A DNA stretch of 64,000 nucleotides. It comes from Gammaproteobacteria bacterium (GTDB taxonomy: Bacteria; Pseudomonadota; Gammaproteobacteria; Arenicellales; Arenicellaceae). Below are positions 19,641 to 28,738 of the stretch, piece by piece (position 1 is the stretch's first letter; every line of letters begins with the position of its first letter). A program made the position numbers and the translations under genes. The DNA lies in contig JAFMHC010000002.1 in the NCBI GenBank assembly GCA_017854775.1, positions 17,099 through 81,098 of the forward strand, written 5' to 3'. Below the pieces are notes generated by a model. It was given only the letters and a program-made list of their open reading frames with translations, made no database searches and was not told the DNA's origin.

Positions 19641-21842
19641 TTGGGCGGTTTGCTCCAAATTCTCAAAGAAGGTCATTTTAGACACCAGTGTATTTGCGTC
19701 CAGACCCAAGTCGAGAGTGAGTTTTTGATTTAACTCACGGTAGCGCTCGCTCATACCCTCCTTTAATTCACTGGCAACTTCTTTGCTAATCAACGAACTG
19801 GCTAGCATGTCTTTGTATTGGTTCTGTTCAAGTCGCATGGCAGTTTGTTGTAACGCCCTTTTCTCAAGTGCTCTGGCGTACTCTGGGTAACCAGCGCGAA
19901 GCACATCCAGTGCTTGCTCAGTTTCGAGGTCACGACGTGCTAATAATTTTTGCAGTTTGCTTGCCACGTCAGCGCCAAGCATGTCGCCGAGTTGAATTAC
20001 AACATTATCTCTGAGTTCATGTAATACCGTGCACTCGGCTTCCAAAACCTGAAAGCGGCTGGCTAAATTATTAGCCAACATTGGTGAATACCCAAACGTA
20101 CGTTGAATCCTCATTGCCAGTTTAGTATGCCAATGAAAACCGAGTTTGCGGCGATAATCATCGAGATAGGCATCAAGCCCGCGATGTTTGATGCTATCGC
20201 TTAGATCGGCTGCCAGCCGGAATAGACTGCGTGCAGTATCAGGAGAAATCTCACCGCGATCTAACATCCTTGCGTAAGCTTTGTTCTCATTCATGCAAAT
20301 CATACGCAGGCCAATCAGCAGCCAATCTTCATCGCTTAAACTATTGTCTGAGACTTTGTTTGAACTGGCTTTTATTAATTGCTCATAGGGTTGAATAACC
20401 TGTTTGGTTCTGGTTTCACCGATGTGCATAGCACGCGGGGTCTTTTTGACTCGCTCGCTTACGCTAGCCATTGCTTTTGAGAACGCTCGGTCGCGAATCG
20501 CCGCATCAGCAGGCCCAAGATTGGCTAGGCCAAAGGCGCGCATTACCAGTGACACCGTGGTGGCATTAATGGCTAAGGTGAATAACACAAAGCCTGTCAC
20601 CATGACGCCTAAAAATTCTTGTATCTCTGGCGCAAAACCATCGTTTTCTATTACCGCTAGTGCCAAAGCTAGAGACACCGCACCACGTAGGCCACCCCAG
20701 AACATCACCGCTCGGTAACCAGTACTTACTTGCGCCGACCAACCCAAGCGGCTCATTATCGGCACCAAACCAAAGATAATTGCGAAACGGGCAACAAAAC
20801 CAGCCAGCAAAAGCACCGCCAGCCAGATAAATTGCTGGCTGTCCATGGCCGCCATTATCGATGGCACTTTCAAGCCAACTAGAATAAAGATTACCGAATT
20901 AGCCACGAAGCCAATCTGCTCCCAGACTTCTTCTAGCCCGTGCCAAGCGCTTTGAGTAATCACACTGCGACCACGAGAGCCAAGCACCAGCGCAGCAGTC
21001 ACTACGGCCATAACACCGGACACATGTAAGCTGTGCTCAGCAATTATGAAAGATAGATACGCGAGAGAAATAGTTAGGGTAATTTTAGGTAAGTTGGAAT
21101 CACCGATATGCACTAACAAGAAGCAGATAAGTCGAGCCGTGAGATAGCCGACGATGATGCCACCGAAAAATACTTTAACAAAAGAGCCTAAGCCACTTAA
21201 CAAAGTAGGGTCAGACTGACCCAGTAGCATGGCAGAGATAATGGTGAATACCACAATCGCGGTAGCATCGTTGAATAGGCTTTCGCCTTCTACCAGAATA
21301 GCTAAGCGCTGCGGCGCACCTAGATCTTTGAAAATCGCCACTACGGCAACTGGGTCGGTGGCGGACACAATCGCGCCCAACAATAAGCAAGCTAATAGTG
21401 GAACGTGGGTTATATAGGCCATGGTGAAACCAATCACCGCAGTCGAAATGAGCAAGCCAACAATCGCCAACATTAAAATCGGCGATATATCATCGAACAA
21501 ACGTCGCACGTCAATTGATAACGCAGACTCAAATACCAGCGCCGGTAAAAAAACGAAAAACACCGCTTCTGAGGTTATCTGCATTGAATTCAATGCCAGA
21601 ATAAATTCATGCAAAAAACCGAGCTCTGGTAGCCGTAATACAAACTCCGAACCGAGGCCGATTAACACGCCGACTGCGGCTAACATAACCGTAAAAGGGA
21701 TTTTGAGCCTAGCCGCCAACGGCACAACCAACACAGCCAAGGCAAGCAAACCAGTAATTCCAAACACCAACAACATCGTGTGGTGATCAGCCGTTTGGGC
21801 TATCTGAGCCGCTTGTTGAACTGAGTCGGAGGCGTTATTCAT
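19275..21842 (-). CDS. CPA1-family Na+/H+ antiporter with C-terminal cyclic-nucleotide-binding domain
   Basis: ATDPVAVVAIFKDLGAP, EGESLFNDATAIVVF, WGGLRGAVSLALAL; C-terminal cNMP domain SGAIRIVLDKQTIIIGSGDCFGEMALL. Confidence 0.92.
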   Translation of the reverse strand: MNNASDSVQQAAQIAQTADHHTMLLVFGITGLLALAVLVVPLAARLKIPFTVMLAAVGVLIGLGSEFVLRLPELGFLHEFILALNSMQITSEAVFFVFLPALVFESALSIDVRRLFDDISPILMLAIVGLLISTAVIGFTMAYITHVPLLACLLLGAIVSATDPVAVVAIFKDLGAPQRLAILVEGESLFNDATAIVVFTIISAMLLGQSDPTLLSGLGSFVKVFFGGIIVGYLTARLICFLLVHIGDSNLPKITLTISLAYLSFIIAEHSLHVSGVMAVVTAALVLGSRGRSVITQSAWHGLEEVWEQIGFVANSVIFILVGLKVPSIMAAMDSQQFIWLAVLLLAGFVARFAIIFGLVPIMSRLGWSAQVSTGYRAVMFWGGLRGAVSLALALAVIENDGFAPEIQEFLGVMVTGFVLFTLAINATTVSLVMRAFGLANLGPADAAIRDRAFSKAMASVSERVKKTPRAMHIGETRTKQVIQPYEQLIKASSNKVSDNSLSDEDWLLIGLRMICMNENKAYARMLDRGEISPDTARSLFRLAADLSDSIKHRGLDAYLDDYRRKLGFHWHTKLAMRIQRTFGYSPMLANNLASRFQVLEAECTVLHELRDNVVIQLGDMLGADVASKLQKLLARRDLETEQALDVLRAGYPEYARALEKRALQQTAMRLEQNQYKDMLASSLISKEVASELKEGMSERYRELNQKLTLDLGLDANTLVSKMTFFENLEQTAQLDIAKLLKPRLALPGEVIFEKGGPPDAMYFISSGAIRIVLDKQTIIIGSGDCFGEMALLQQKPRIASVISDGFSELLVLHTKDFLQMLDKDAELRQQIEKIARQRAIENQSGGELMINQAD

Positions 21843-22046
21843 TATTGTCTTACTTATATTTTTAACGAGTATAACAGGTAGTTTCAGAGCGGCGCGCCTA
21901 GAGCCAATTGATCGTCAAAGAGATTAACTAACCAAGCAATTAGGGACACAAGTGGGAAAACTTAAAGTCTGACCACTTGAGCGATATCACGAGGTTGATC
22001 TAGCTGACTACCTACAATACCGACGACCGGCTAAATTTTAAATAAA

Positions 22047-23024
22047 TTAGATCAACTCTTGAGTCTTGGCCCATGCTAAAAACAACTCGGGCCAAATAGC
22101 GATCAGCTTAGCACGCGCTTCTGGTAATCCAAAACCATGGCCACCCTGTACAAACAAATGCATCTCTACGGCAATTCCCTTAGCCTTTAACGCTTCGCGC
22201 ATCACCAAGGAGTTTTCGACCACGACACTTGAATCATCTTCGGCGTGGATCAGAAAAAATGGCGGAGTCTTCTCGGTCACATTCAGGTGTGGCGAATGCA
22301 ATTTTTCTAGTGCAAGGGTGGCATCATTGCCAATTAACCTTTTTCTCGAGCCGGCATGGGCTAACGGTGAGCTCATCGAAATCACTGGGTAGATAGGCGC
22401 CGCGACAGAGGGCCTAGCCGATAGTTCGTCGGCCGAATCTACCGCTGAATAGGTCTTTGTATCAAACCGTGTTGCCAAATCGGCACACAGATGACCTCCG
22501 GCAGAGAAGTCCATCGAAGCCACACGCTCAGGGTCAATTGCATAGTCTTTTGCATGCGATCGAATTAGACGCATGGCGCGTTGAGCGTCCGACAAACAAA
22601 CCTCAGCTCCTGCCGCCCAGCCCTCATGCGGCAAACGATATAAAAGAACAAATACGGTAAACCCTCGCGCCGATAACCAACGCCCGAGCTGATAACCTTC
22701 TTTATCAACCACCACTCGTTGATAACCGCCACCGGGCGTGATCAAGACAGCCGCCCCATTTACGACCTTAGGCCGAAACACCATAAGCCGAGGCTGAGAT
22801 ATTGCCACCACAGCTCGGTCCATTAAAGCAGGGTTCTCACTTCGTTCAATAACCGTTTCATTCAAGCGTATGAGTGGTTGACCTGGTGCGCCGTGAGGCC
22901 ATAGATCAATGCTTTGATCAGGCTCGGCTATGCCAATCAATGGCGTCACTGTTTGAGCACTAAGCTTGTACGTCGCGCCAGAGGTTAATGCACCAACTAA
23001 AAGGTTTCTACGATTTATCTTCAT
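22047..23024 (-). CDS. Exported alpha/beta hydrolase, putative carbohydrate esterase
   Basis: Tat/Sec-like N-terminus MKINRRNLLVGALTSGATYKLSAQ; ITPGGGYQRVV oxyanion region, DFSAGGH elbow; last gene of the pectin operon. Confidence 0.75.
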   Translation of the reverse strand: MKINRRNLLVGALTSGATYKLSAQTVTPLIGIAEPDQSIDLWPHGAPGQPLIRLNETVIERSENPALMDRAVVAISQPRLMVFRPKVVNGAAVLITPGGGYQRVVVDKEGYQLGRWLSARGFTVFVLLYRLPHEGWAAGAEVCLSDAQRAMRLIRSHAKDYAIDPERVASMDFSAGGHLCADLATRFDTKTYSAVDSADELSARPSVAAPIYPVISMSSPLAHAGSRKRLIGNDATLALEKLHSPHLNVTEKTPPFFLIHAEDDSSVVVENSLVMREALKAKGIAVEMHLFVQGGHGFGLPEARAKLIAIWPELFLAWAKTQELI

Positions 23025-23188
23025 ATTAAACCTCGATAAACAAAGTAATTAGAGCTCTTGGTGCAAACGGCTCTAGGTAGATGAGCAAAAGATCAATTGC
23101 CTAAACACCTGCTTGTTCACGCGGTGGCGGCAATAAAAAGCCACCAAGTGATTCTTTATAATGGTGGAAAAACAACAGCCAGGCCAAG

Positions 23189-26020
23189 CTAATCACGCTT
23201 ATTCATAACACCAGTTAACCGAGCCATTTCACTGGCCGCGAGCAAGAATGCACCGATGCCATGAGCATCATCATCAACTCGATCGGTTGAAACATAGTAA
23301 TCATAGCTTCCGCTACGGTAGGGTTCTCCGCCCAGGCCTGCAGAACGACATACGTCGATCACATGAATGCGGCCGTCAGGGTCTTGACGAATAATATGTT
23401 GCATCAGCCCGCCATAAGCTCGGTCGGCGATGGCCCCATAGTGAGCATCTAACAAGCCTAAGCGAACACCTTTGGCGATCGAATAGGTAAACATCGACGA
23501 GGCCGATGCTTCAAGCCAATTACCAGCTCGATCACCCTGATCAGTCACCTGATACCATAAGCCGCTGGCATGTTGATATTCAGCCAGAGCATCAACCAAG
23601 CGCACCAGTATCTGGTTTAGAGATTGTCGCCCAGCATGCCCCTCGGGCAGGTATTCAATGGTGTCGACGAGAGCCATCGCATACCAACCCATAGCGCGAG
23701 ACCAAAAAGCGGCAGAACGGCCGGTTGTGGGGTCGGCCCAAGGCTGCAGCTTGCTTTCATCCCAGGCATGGTAGAGCAAACCAGTTTGCTGATCTCGGGT
23801 CTTTTGTTCGATAATAATAAACTGATCGACTATGTCATCAAAAGCCGCAGGGTCGCTACCAAAACGTGCTTGGTATTGGGCATAGAAAGGTTGCCCCATA
23901 TAGAGACCGTCTAACCAAATTTGCCAAGGGTATTTACGTTTATGCCAAAACCCACCGCTCTGCGTGCGTGGTTGCCATTTCAATTGCGTTCGTAGACTCT
24001 CAATCGCACGTCGATAACGTACGTCCCCAGTACGCTCAAACAGCTTAAATAGAAGCCGGCCTGCACTAATAGAATCGATATTAAATTGATCCATTTTATA
24101 GGACTCAATTTTTCCTTGCTGGTCGACAAAATGATCAACGTATGACTTGATATAATCTAAATATTGCGACGACTGGTGTTGGCTATCTAGCTGCTGCATT
24201 CCCAACAGTACTAAGCCGTGAGTATAGCTCCACACGTAGGCGCCATCTGACTTACGCATTAACCAAGGTTTGGGGAAACGCTTAATATGTTGAGAGGCTA
24301 AGGCGTGTGCTTTGTTTTCTAAGCCAACCTCGGCCTCACTTGCATGACTCAGAGAGTTTTCGCTACGCGCTATACTAGCTTTGATTTTTGCAAGTTTTCG
24401 CTCTGGATCCCAAAGCCCATTAAAGGTTTGTTGTGCGCTGATATTCGCTTGCTCATGGCTTATATTGTCATTAAGCCACGAGTAAGGTTTACCCTCTTTA
24501 CTTGAGCCAAAATAATAGGCTCGATCGCCCCAAAGATTAGCTCGATTCTTAGACTTGTCGTTATAGCTGACCCGAAAGATAGCTTGATCGGCTAAGTTCT
24601 TAGAGTACCGATTGTTAATTAAATAGAACTGCGCATCGTAGTGTCGACGGCCAAGAATAAAATTGCTCACACCATCAAAAGATGAATTTTTAATTACTAA
24701 TTTTTGACTCTTTTGGCGTTGCCCATCATGCCAAATCGCCGCCGCTCCACCACGGCTAAAAAACTCACTATCGGTAATGTAGCTCCAACCTCGCGGACAG
24801 ACAAAATCGGTATAACCTTCGAAGTACGCGCGCCGATGATAGTACTGACCAGAGTCCTTGTTCCAAAGACTAACTGTATCAGCACCGCCGGTTATAAAGG
24901 CGCTGTCTTCGGTGATAATACGGGTACCTTCGAGTAACCGCATTGCAAACTGATGCGAATTATCGCCTCTAGCAATACCGTAGTCGTTAACCACCCGCAG
25001 ACGCATAAAGGTAAGATCGCTGGCTTTTATATTCACCGTCGACGCACCCCAATCATCGTCATGGATGGCACGCCAATTTGCCCGCAACAACGTGGTTTTC
25101 AAGGTGGTCTTATCACGCCCTTGGCCAACAAACGCTATGTTATCTCGAGTAATCAATAGCTGCTCTTCGAATAGCCCTTCACCAATTAGTATAATCGCCG
25201 GCTCGCGTGAATCGTTGAGGTGCTCTAACGCTTGCTGAACATGGGTAAAGTCGCCCGAACCATCTTGTTCTACACGAATAATAGTTGGGCTCTGGCTGAC
25301 TTGTTTAACTAAGCCTATGCGGTCTAACTCAGTGGCAATAATGGCCGCTACTCGGTAAGCACCGTATTCTGAAAAATGGCTATCATCCTGCTGCTTGTTG
25401 AGCCCCTCATCGAAATGCAAATAGAGAGACTTACTTGGCTGTTCGCCAAAGTCAGACACTAGCTTACGAGTCAATTGGTTAGCATCAATGAGCGCTACTC
25501 CGCTGGCTTTTGACAAATCTCTTACCGCTTGCGGGTACGCGCCATGAGTTGCCACCAGCTCGCCATCTACGAATTTTCGCCGCACCACCGGTGTGACTAG
25601 TACAGGAGTTACCTGGTGGTCGCGCGCTAGCGCCACATAACGACTAAGGTATTTTGGGTAGTCAGTGTTAGCGGCGGCATAGCGGTCAGGGCTATCGAGT
25701 TTTTGATCATTATGCCCAAATTGAATTAATAAAATGTCGCCGGGGTTTAGCCCAGCCTCTAGCTGATCGAAGAAGCCTTCCTCAATAAAGCTTTTTGAGC
25801 TTCGGCCAGATTGCGCCAGATTAACAACCGTATACTCGCTTCCATAAAATGAGCTTAGCACTTGGCCCCACCCCATTCTCGGGTAAACATCTTCTCCATA
25901 GGTGCTAGCGGTACTGTCTCCGACAATATGAATGGTGCGTGCGTCGGCCGCTGATTGAAAACAGGCAGAGCACAATATCAGCAGAAATAAACTGGCAACG
26001 AGGCCGCGGTAGTTATGCAT
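23189..26020 (-). CDS. Trimodular pectin-degrading enzyme: CE12-type SGNH esterase + CE8 pectin methylesterase + GH105 unsaturated (rhamno)galacturonyl hydrolase
   Basis: IHIVGDSTASTYGEDVYPRMGWGQ (CE12/SGNH); VEQDGSGDFTHVQQALEHL, EGLFEEQLLITRDNIAFVGQG, YFEGYTDFVCPRG (CE8); YAWSYTHG-like start and KRKYPWQIWLDGLYMGQPF, FWSRAMGWYAMALVD (GH105). Signal peptide from 26020 (MHNYRGLVASLFLLILCSACFQSAADA); ORF open to 26107. Confidence 0.9.
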   Translation of the reverse strand: MHNYRGLVASLFLLILCSACFQSAADARTIHIVGDSTASTYGEDVYPRMGWGQVLSSFYGSEYTVVNLAQSGRSSKSFIEEGFFDQLEAGLNPGDILLIQFGHNDQKLDSPDRYAAANTDYPKYLSRYVALARDHQVTPVLVTPVVRRKFVDGELVATHGAYPQAVRDLSKASGVALIDANQLTRKLVSDFGEQPSKSLYLHFDEGLNKQQDDSHFSEYGAYRVAAIIATELDRIGLVKQVSQSPTIIRVEQDGSGDFTHVQQALEHLNDSREPAIILIGEGLFEEQLLITRDNIAFVGQGRDKTTLKTTLLRANWRAIHDDDWGASTVNIKASDLTFMRLRVVNDYGIARGDNSHQFAMRLLEGTRIITEDSAFITGGADTVSLWNKDSGQYYHRRAYFEGYTDFVCPRGWSYITDSEFFSRGGAAAIWHDGQRQKSQKLVIKNSSFDGVSNFILGRRHYDAQFYLINNRYSKNLADQAIFRVSYNDKSKNRANLWGDRAYYFGSSKEGKPYSWLNDNISHEQANISAQQTFNGLWDPERKLAKIKASIARSENSLSHASEAEVGLENKAHALASQHIKRFPKPWLMRKSDGAYVWSYTHGLVLLGMQQLDSQHQSSQYLDYIKSYVDHFVDQQGKIESYKMDQFNIDSISAGRLLFKLFERTGDVRYRRAIESLRTQLKWQPRTQSGGFWHKRKYPWQIWLDGLYMGQPFYAQYQARFGSDPAAFDDIVDQFIIIEQKTRDQQTGLLYHAWDESKLQPWADPTTGRSAAFWSRAMGWYAMALVDTIEYLPEGHAGRQSLNQILVRLVDALAEYQHASGLWYQVTDQGDRAGNWLEASASSMFTYSIAKGVRLGLLDAHYGAIADRAYGGLMQHIIRQDPDGRIHVIDVCRSAGLGGEPYRSGSYDYYVSTDRVDDDAHGIGAFLLAASEMARLTGVMNKRD

Positions 26021-26107
26021 AGTTAGAGTTCCTAAATTCAGAATAGACGATCTTATTTTGAAAAAATTCAACAATAGCGCGACCACGGTGGCTCCCGACT
26101 TAGCCAA

Positions 26108-27022
26108 CTAGCTCGCGATAATCGCGCCACGATGTTGAATCACTTTTGAGGCCAGTGTGTGGCCATTTCGACAGGCACTGGTAACCGATGAACCAGATAA
26201 GCGGGCGCTCAGATAGCCGGCATTAAATGAATCTCCAGCCGCCGTTGTATCAATTGGAGTGGTAGGCACAGAGGCAACAAATTGTTGGCCAGACTTAGAG
26301 CTGGCGAGGCAACCCTCGCTGCCCATTTTGACAACGATCTCAGGCACTCCAAGCTGGCTAATCGCGTCAATAACGTCAGTTGCTGCTTGATAGCCAAATA
26401 AGCTCGACTCATCTTCAAACGTAGGTAGGGCAATACTAGTAATCTTATACATACGCTGGTAGGCCACTTTTGCCGCGTCTTCGCTCTGCCATAATGCCGG
26501 GCGATAGTTTCCATCGAAGATGATCGACCCTCCGCTGGCATGAAAGGCCTCCAAAAAAGCCAAGAGGCTTTGTCGTGCTGGCTCAGACAGAATCGCTAGG
26601 CTAATGCCGGAAAGATATATGTGCGAATAGCTAGTAAGCGAATCAAACACCGCCGAGGCCTGAGATTGCTGATCAAACATTTTGCTGGCCGGCGAATTTT
26701 TACGCCAATAGAAAAATGACCGCTCGCCATCTTCATCGACGTCAATCAAATACATGCCTGGCACCGAGTCAGGCATGAGAACCACGTTGTCACAGTTAAT
26801 GCCCTCGGCCTTCCATTGAGAAATCAGCCAATGGCTCATCGGGTCATCACCAAGCGCCGTGACATAACTCACATCGGTGCCGGCTCTAGAAAGGTAAATA
26901 GCTGTATTTAACGTATCACCGCCGTAACCCATTTCCATTGGCTTGGTATTTTTACTCGCGACGGCACCTAATTGCCGTAACTCCAGCATACACTCACCAA
27001 TTATTGCTACACGTACAGACAT
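26108..27022 (-). CDS. kdgK: 2-keto-3-deoxygluconate kinase (PfkB family)
   Basis: PfkB signatures GYGGDTLNTAIYLSR and DTTAAGDSFNAGYL; context with kduI/kduD. Confidence 0.88.
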   Translation of the reverse strand: MSVRVAIIGECMLELRQLGAVASKNTKPMEMGYGGDTLNTAIYLSRAGTDVSYVTALGDDPMSHWLISQWKAEGINCDNVVLMPDSVPGMYLIDVDEDGERSFFYWRKNSPASKMFDQQSQASAVFDSLTSYSHIYLSGISLAILSEPARQSLLAFLEAFHASGGSIIFDGNYRPALWQSEDAAKVAYQRMYKITSIALPTFEDESSLFGYQAATDVIDAISQLGVPEIVVKMGSEGCLASSKSGQQFVASVPTTPIDTTAAGDSFNAGYLSARLSGSSVTSACRNGHTLASKVIQHRGAIIAS

Positions 27023-27085
27023 GGGTTAACTCAGATAATAAAATAGTTAGGTTTCAAATTGACGCCGCAAAGATGGTGATATGCC

Positions 27086-27877
27086 TTATTCGTTAGCGGG
27101 CTTACCAATGGTCGCCAAGATACCGCCATCAACATAAACGACTTGCCCGGTGACAAAATTACTCGCCTCCGAACCTAAAAATACAGCCGCGCCCTTTAGG
27201 TCATCTGGATCGCCCCACTTGCCGGCCGGCGTGCGCTGAATAATGAATTCATTAAATGGGTTACCATCAACTCGAATTGGCTCAGTTTGACTAGTGGCAA
27301 AATAGCCCGGCCCAATACCATTAACCTGCACATTAGATTTAGCCCATTCGGTGGCCATACTGCGGGTCAGCATTTTCAGCCCGCCTTTAGCGGCGGCATA
27401 AGCGCCAACCGAATTACGGCCTAGCTCTGACATCATTGAACAGATGTTAATGACTTTGCCGCCGCCGCGCTTAATCATCGACGCGACCACTGGCTTAGTC
27501 ATCACAAACACGCCCGTCAAATCAGTGCGAATTACCTCTTCGAACTCCGACACCGGCATATCGAGCAGTGGTATTCGCTTAATTATCCCAGCATTATTTA
27601 CCAGAATATCAATCGGACCAATATCACGTTCAATCGAGTCAACAGCGCTTGCAACGGCCTCTTCATCAGTCACATCGAAACGATAACCATGCGCCGTAAT
27701 GCCGGCCTTTTGGTACTGCTCGACAGCGACAGCAATTTTTTCATCACTGGAACGACCATTAACCACGACCGTCGCCCCAGCCTCGCCCAAGCCCATGGCC
27801 ATCGACATACCCAAGCCATGTGTGGCCCCAGTTACCAAGGCAATTTTACCGGATAAATCAAACAACTTATTGGTCAC
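27086..27877 (-). CDS. kduD: 2-deoxy-D-gluconate 3-dehydrogenase-like SDR
   Basis: SDR: GATHGLG, NNAG, YAAAKGG; adjacent to kduI. Confidence 0.85.
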   Translation of the reverse strand: MTNKLFDLSGKIALVTGATHGLGMSMAMGLGEAGATVVVNGRSSDEKIAVAVEQYQKAGITAHGYRFDVTDEEAVASAVDSIERDIGPIDILVNNAGIIKRIPLLDMPVSEFEEVIRTDLTGVFVMTKPVVASMIKRGGGKVINICSMMSELGRNSVGAYAAAKGGLKMLTRSMATEWAKSNVQVNGIGPGYFATSQTEPIRVDGNPFNEFIIQRTPAGKWGDPDDLKGAAVFLGSEASNFVTGQVVYVDGGILATIGKPANE

Positions 27878-27879
27878 GG

Positions 27880-28734
27880 CTAGTCTCCCGCTGAAGCAAA
27901 ATCGGCAGGGCTAATTTTATCCATATCGTCATAGTCTAGATTTTCGCCAGCCATGCCCCAGATAAACGTGTAGTTTGACGTACCGGCACCCGAATGAATC
28001 GACCAAGTTGGCGATATAACAGCCTGTTCATTGGCCACCCAAATGTGCTTTGTTTCCTGTCGTGGCCCCATGAAATGGCATACCGCCTGATCTTCAGGAA
28101 CTTCGAAATAAAAGTAGGTTTCCATGCGTCGGCCATGAGTATGCGCTGGCATTGTATTCCACACGCTGCCCGCTTTAAGCTCGGTCATACCCATCTGCAA
28201 TTGGCAGGTTTCTACCAAACCAGTAACTAATAGCTTATTGATTACACGATGATTGGATGTCTCCAATGACCCTAACTCGACCTTAATTGCGTCATCCAAG
28301 CCGACCTTTTTAACCGGATAGCGATGATGGGCTGTGGCCGAATTTAGATACAACTTGGCAAGGTTTGACGGGTCAACACTTTCAAATGAAACTGCTTTTG
28401 TGCCAGCACCAACATACAAGGCTTCTTTGTATGCCAACTCATAGGTGTCACCATCAACGTTAACCAAAGCAGGCCCACCAACATTAATAATGCCAAGTTC
28501 ACGTCGATCGAGAAAATGTTTTGCTTTCAGTGGGTTTACCGCGTCGAGCTCTAGAGGGCCGTCAGCAGGGCAAGCCCCACCAACGATAAAGCGATCAATT
28601 TGCGTGTAAACCAGGTTAATTTCACCTGCTACAAAAAGCCCGTCTACATGAAAATTTTCTCTAAGACGAGCCATGTTGTAGTGCTCATAGTCTGCGGGAT
28701 GCACAGCATACCGCTCCTGATAATTTGTCGTCAT
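27880..28734 (-). CDS. kduI: 5-dehydro-4-deoxy-D-glucuronate isomerase
   Basis: MTTNYQERYAVHPADYEHYNMARLRENFHV; MPAHTHGRRMETYFYFEV; WSIHSGAGTSNYTFIWGMAGEN. Start 28734 chosen over 28812. Confidence 0.93.
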   Translation of the reverse strand: MTTNYQERYAVHPADYEHYNMARLRENFHVDGLFVAGEINLVYTQIDRFIVGGACPADGPLELDAVNPLKAKHFLDRRELGIINVGGPALVNVDGDTYELAYKEALYVGAGTKAVSFESVDPSNLAKLYLNSATAHHRYPVKKVGLDDAIKVELGSLETSNHRVINKLLVTGLVETCQLQMGMTELKAGSVWNTMPAHTHGRRMETYFYFEVPEDQAVCHFMGPRQETKHIWVANEQAVISPTWSIHSGAGTSNYTFIWGMAGENLDYDDMDKISPADFASAGD

Positions 28735-28738
28735 AACC

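Noticed and set aside
20404-21786. Several + strand ORFs opposite the antiporter gene
   Set aside because: Antisense frames of a clearly conserved long gene.
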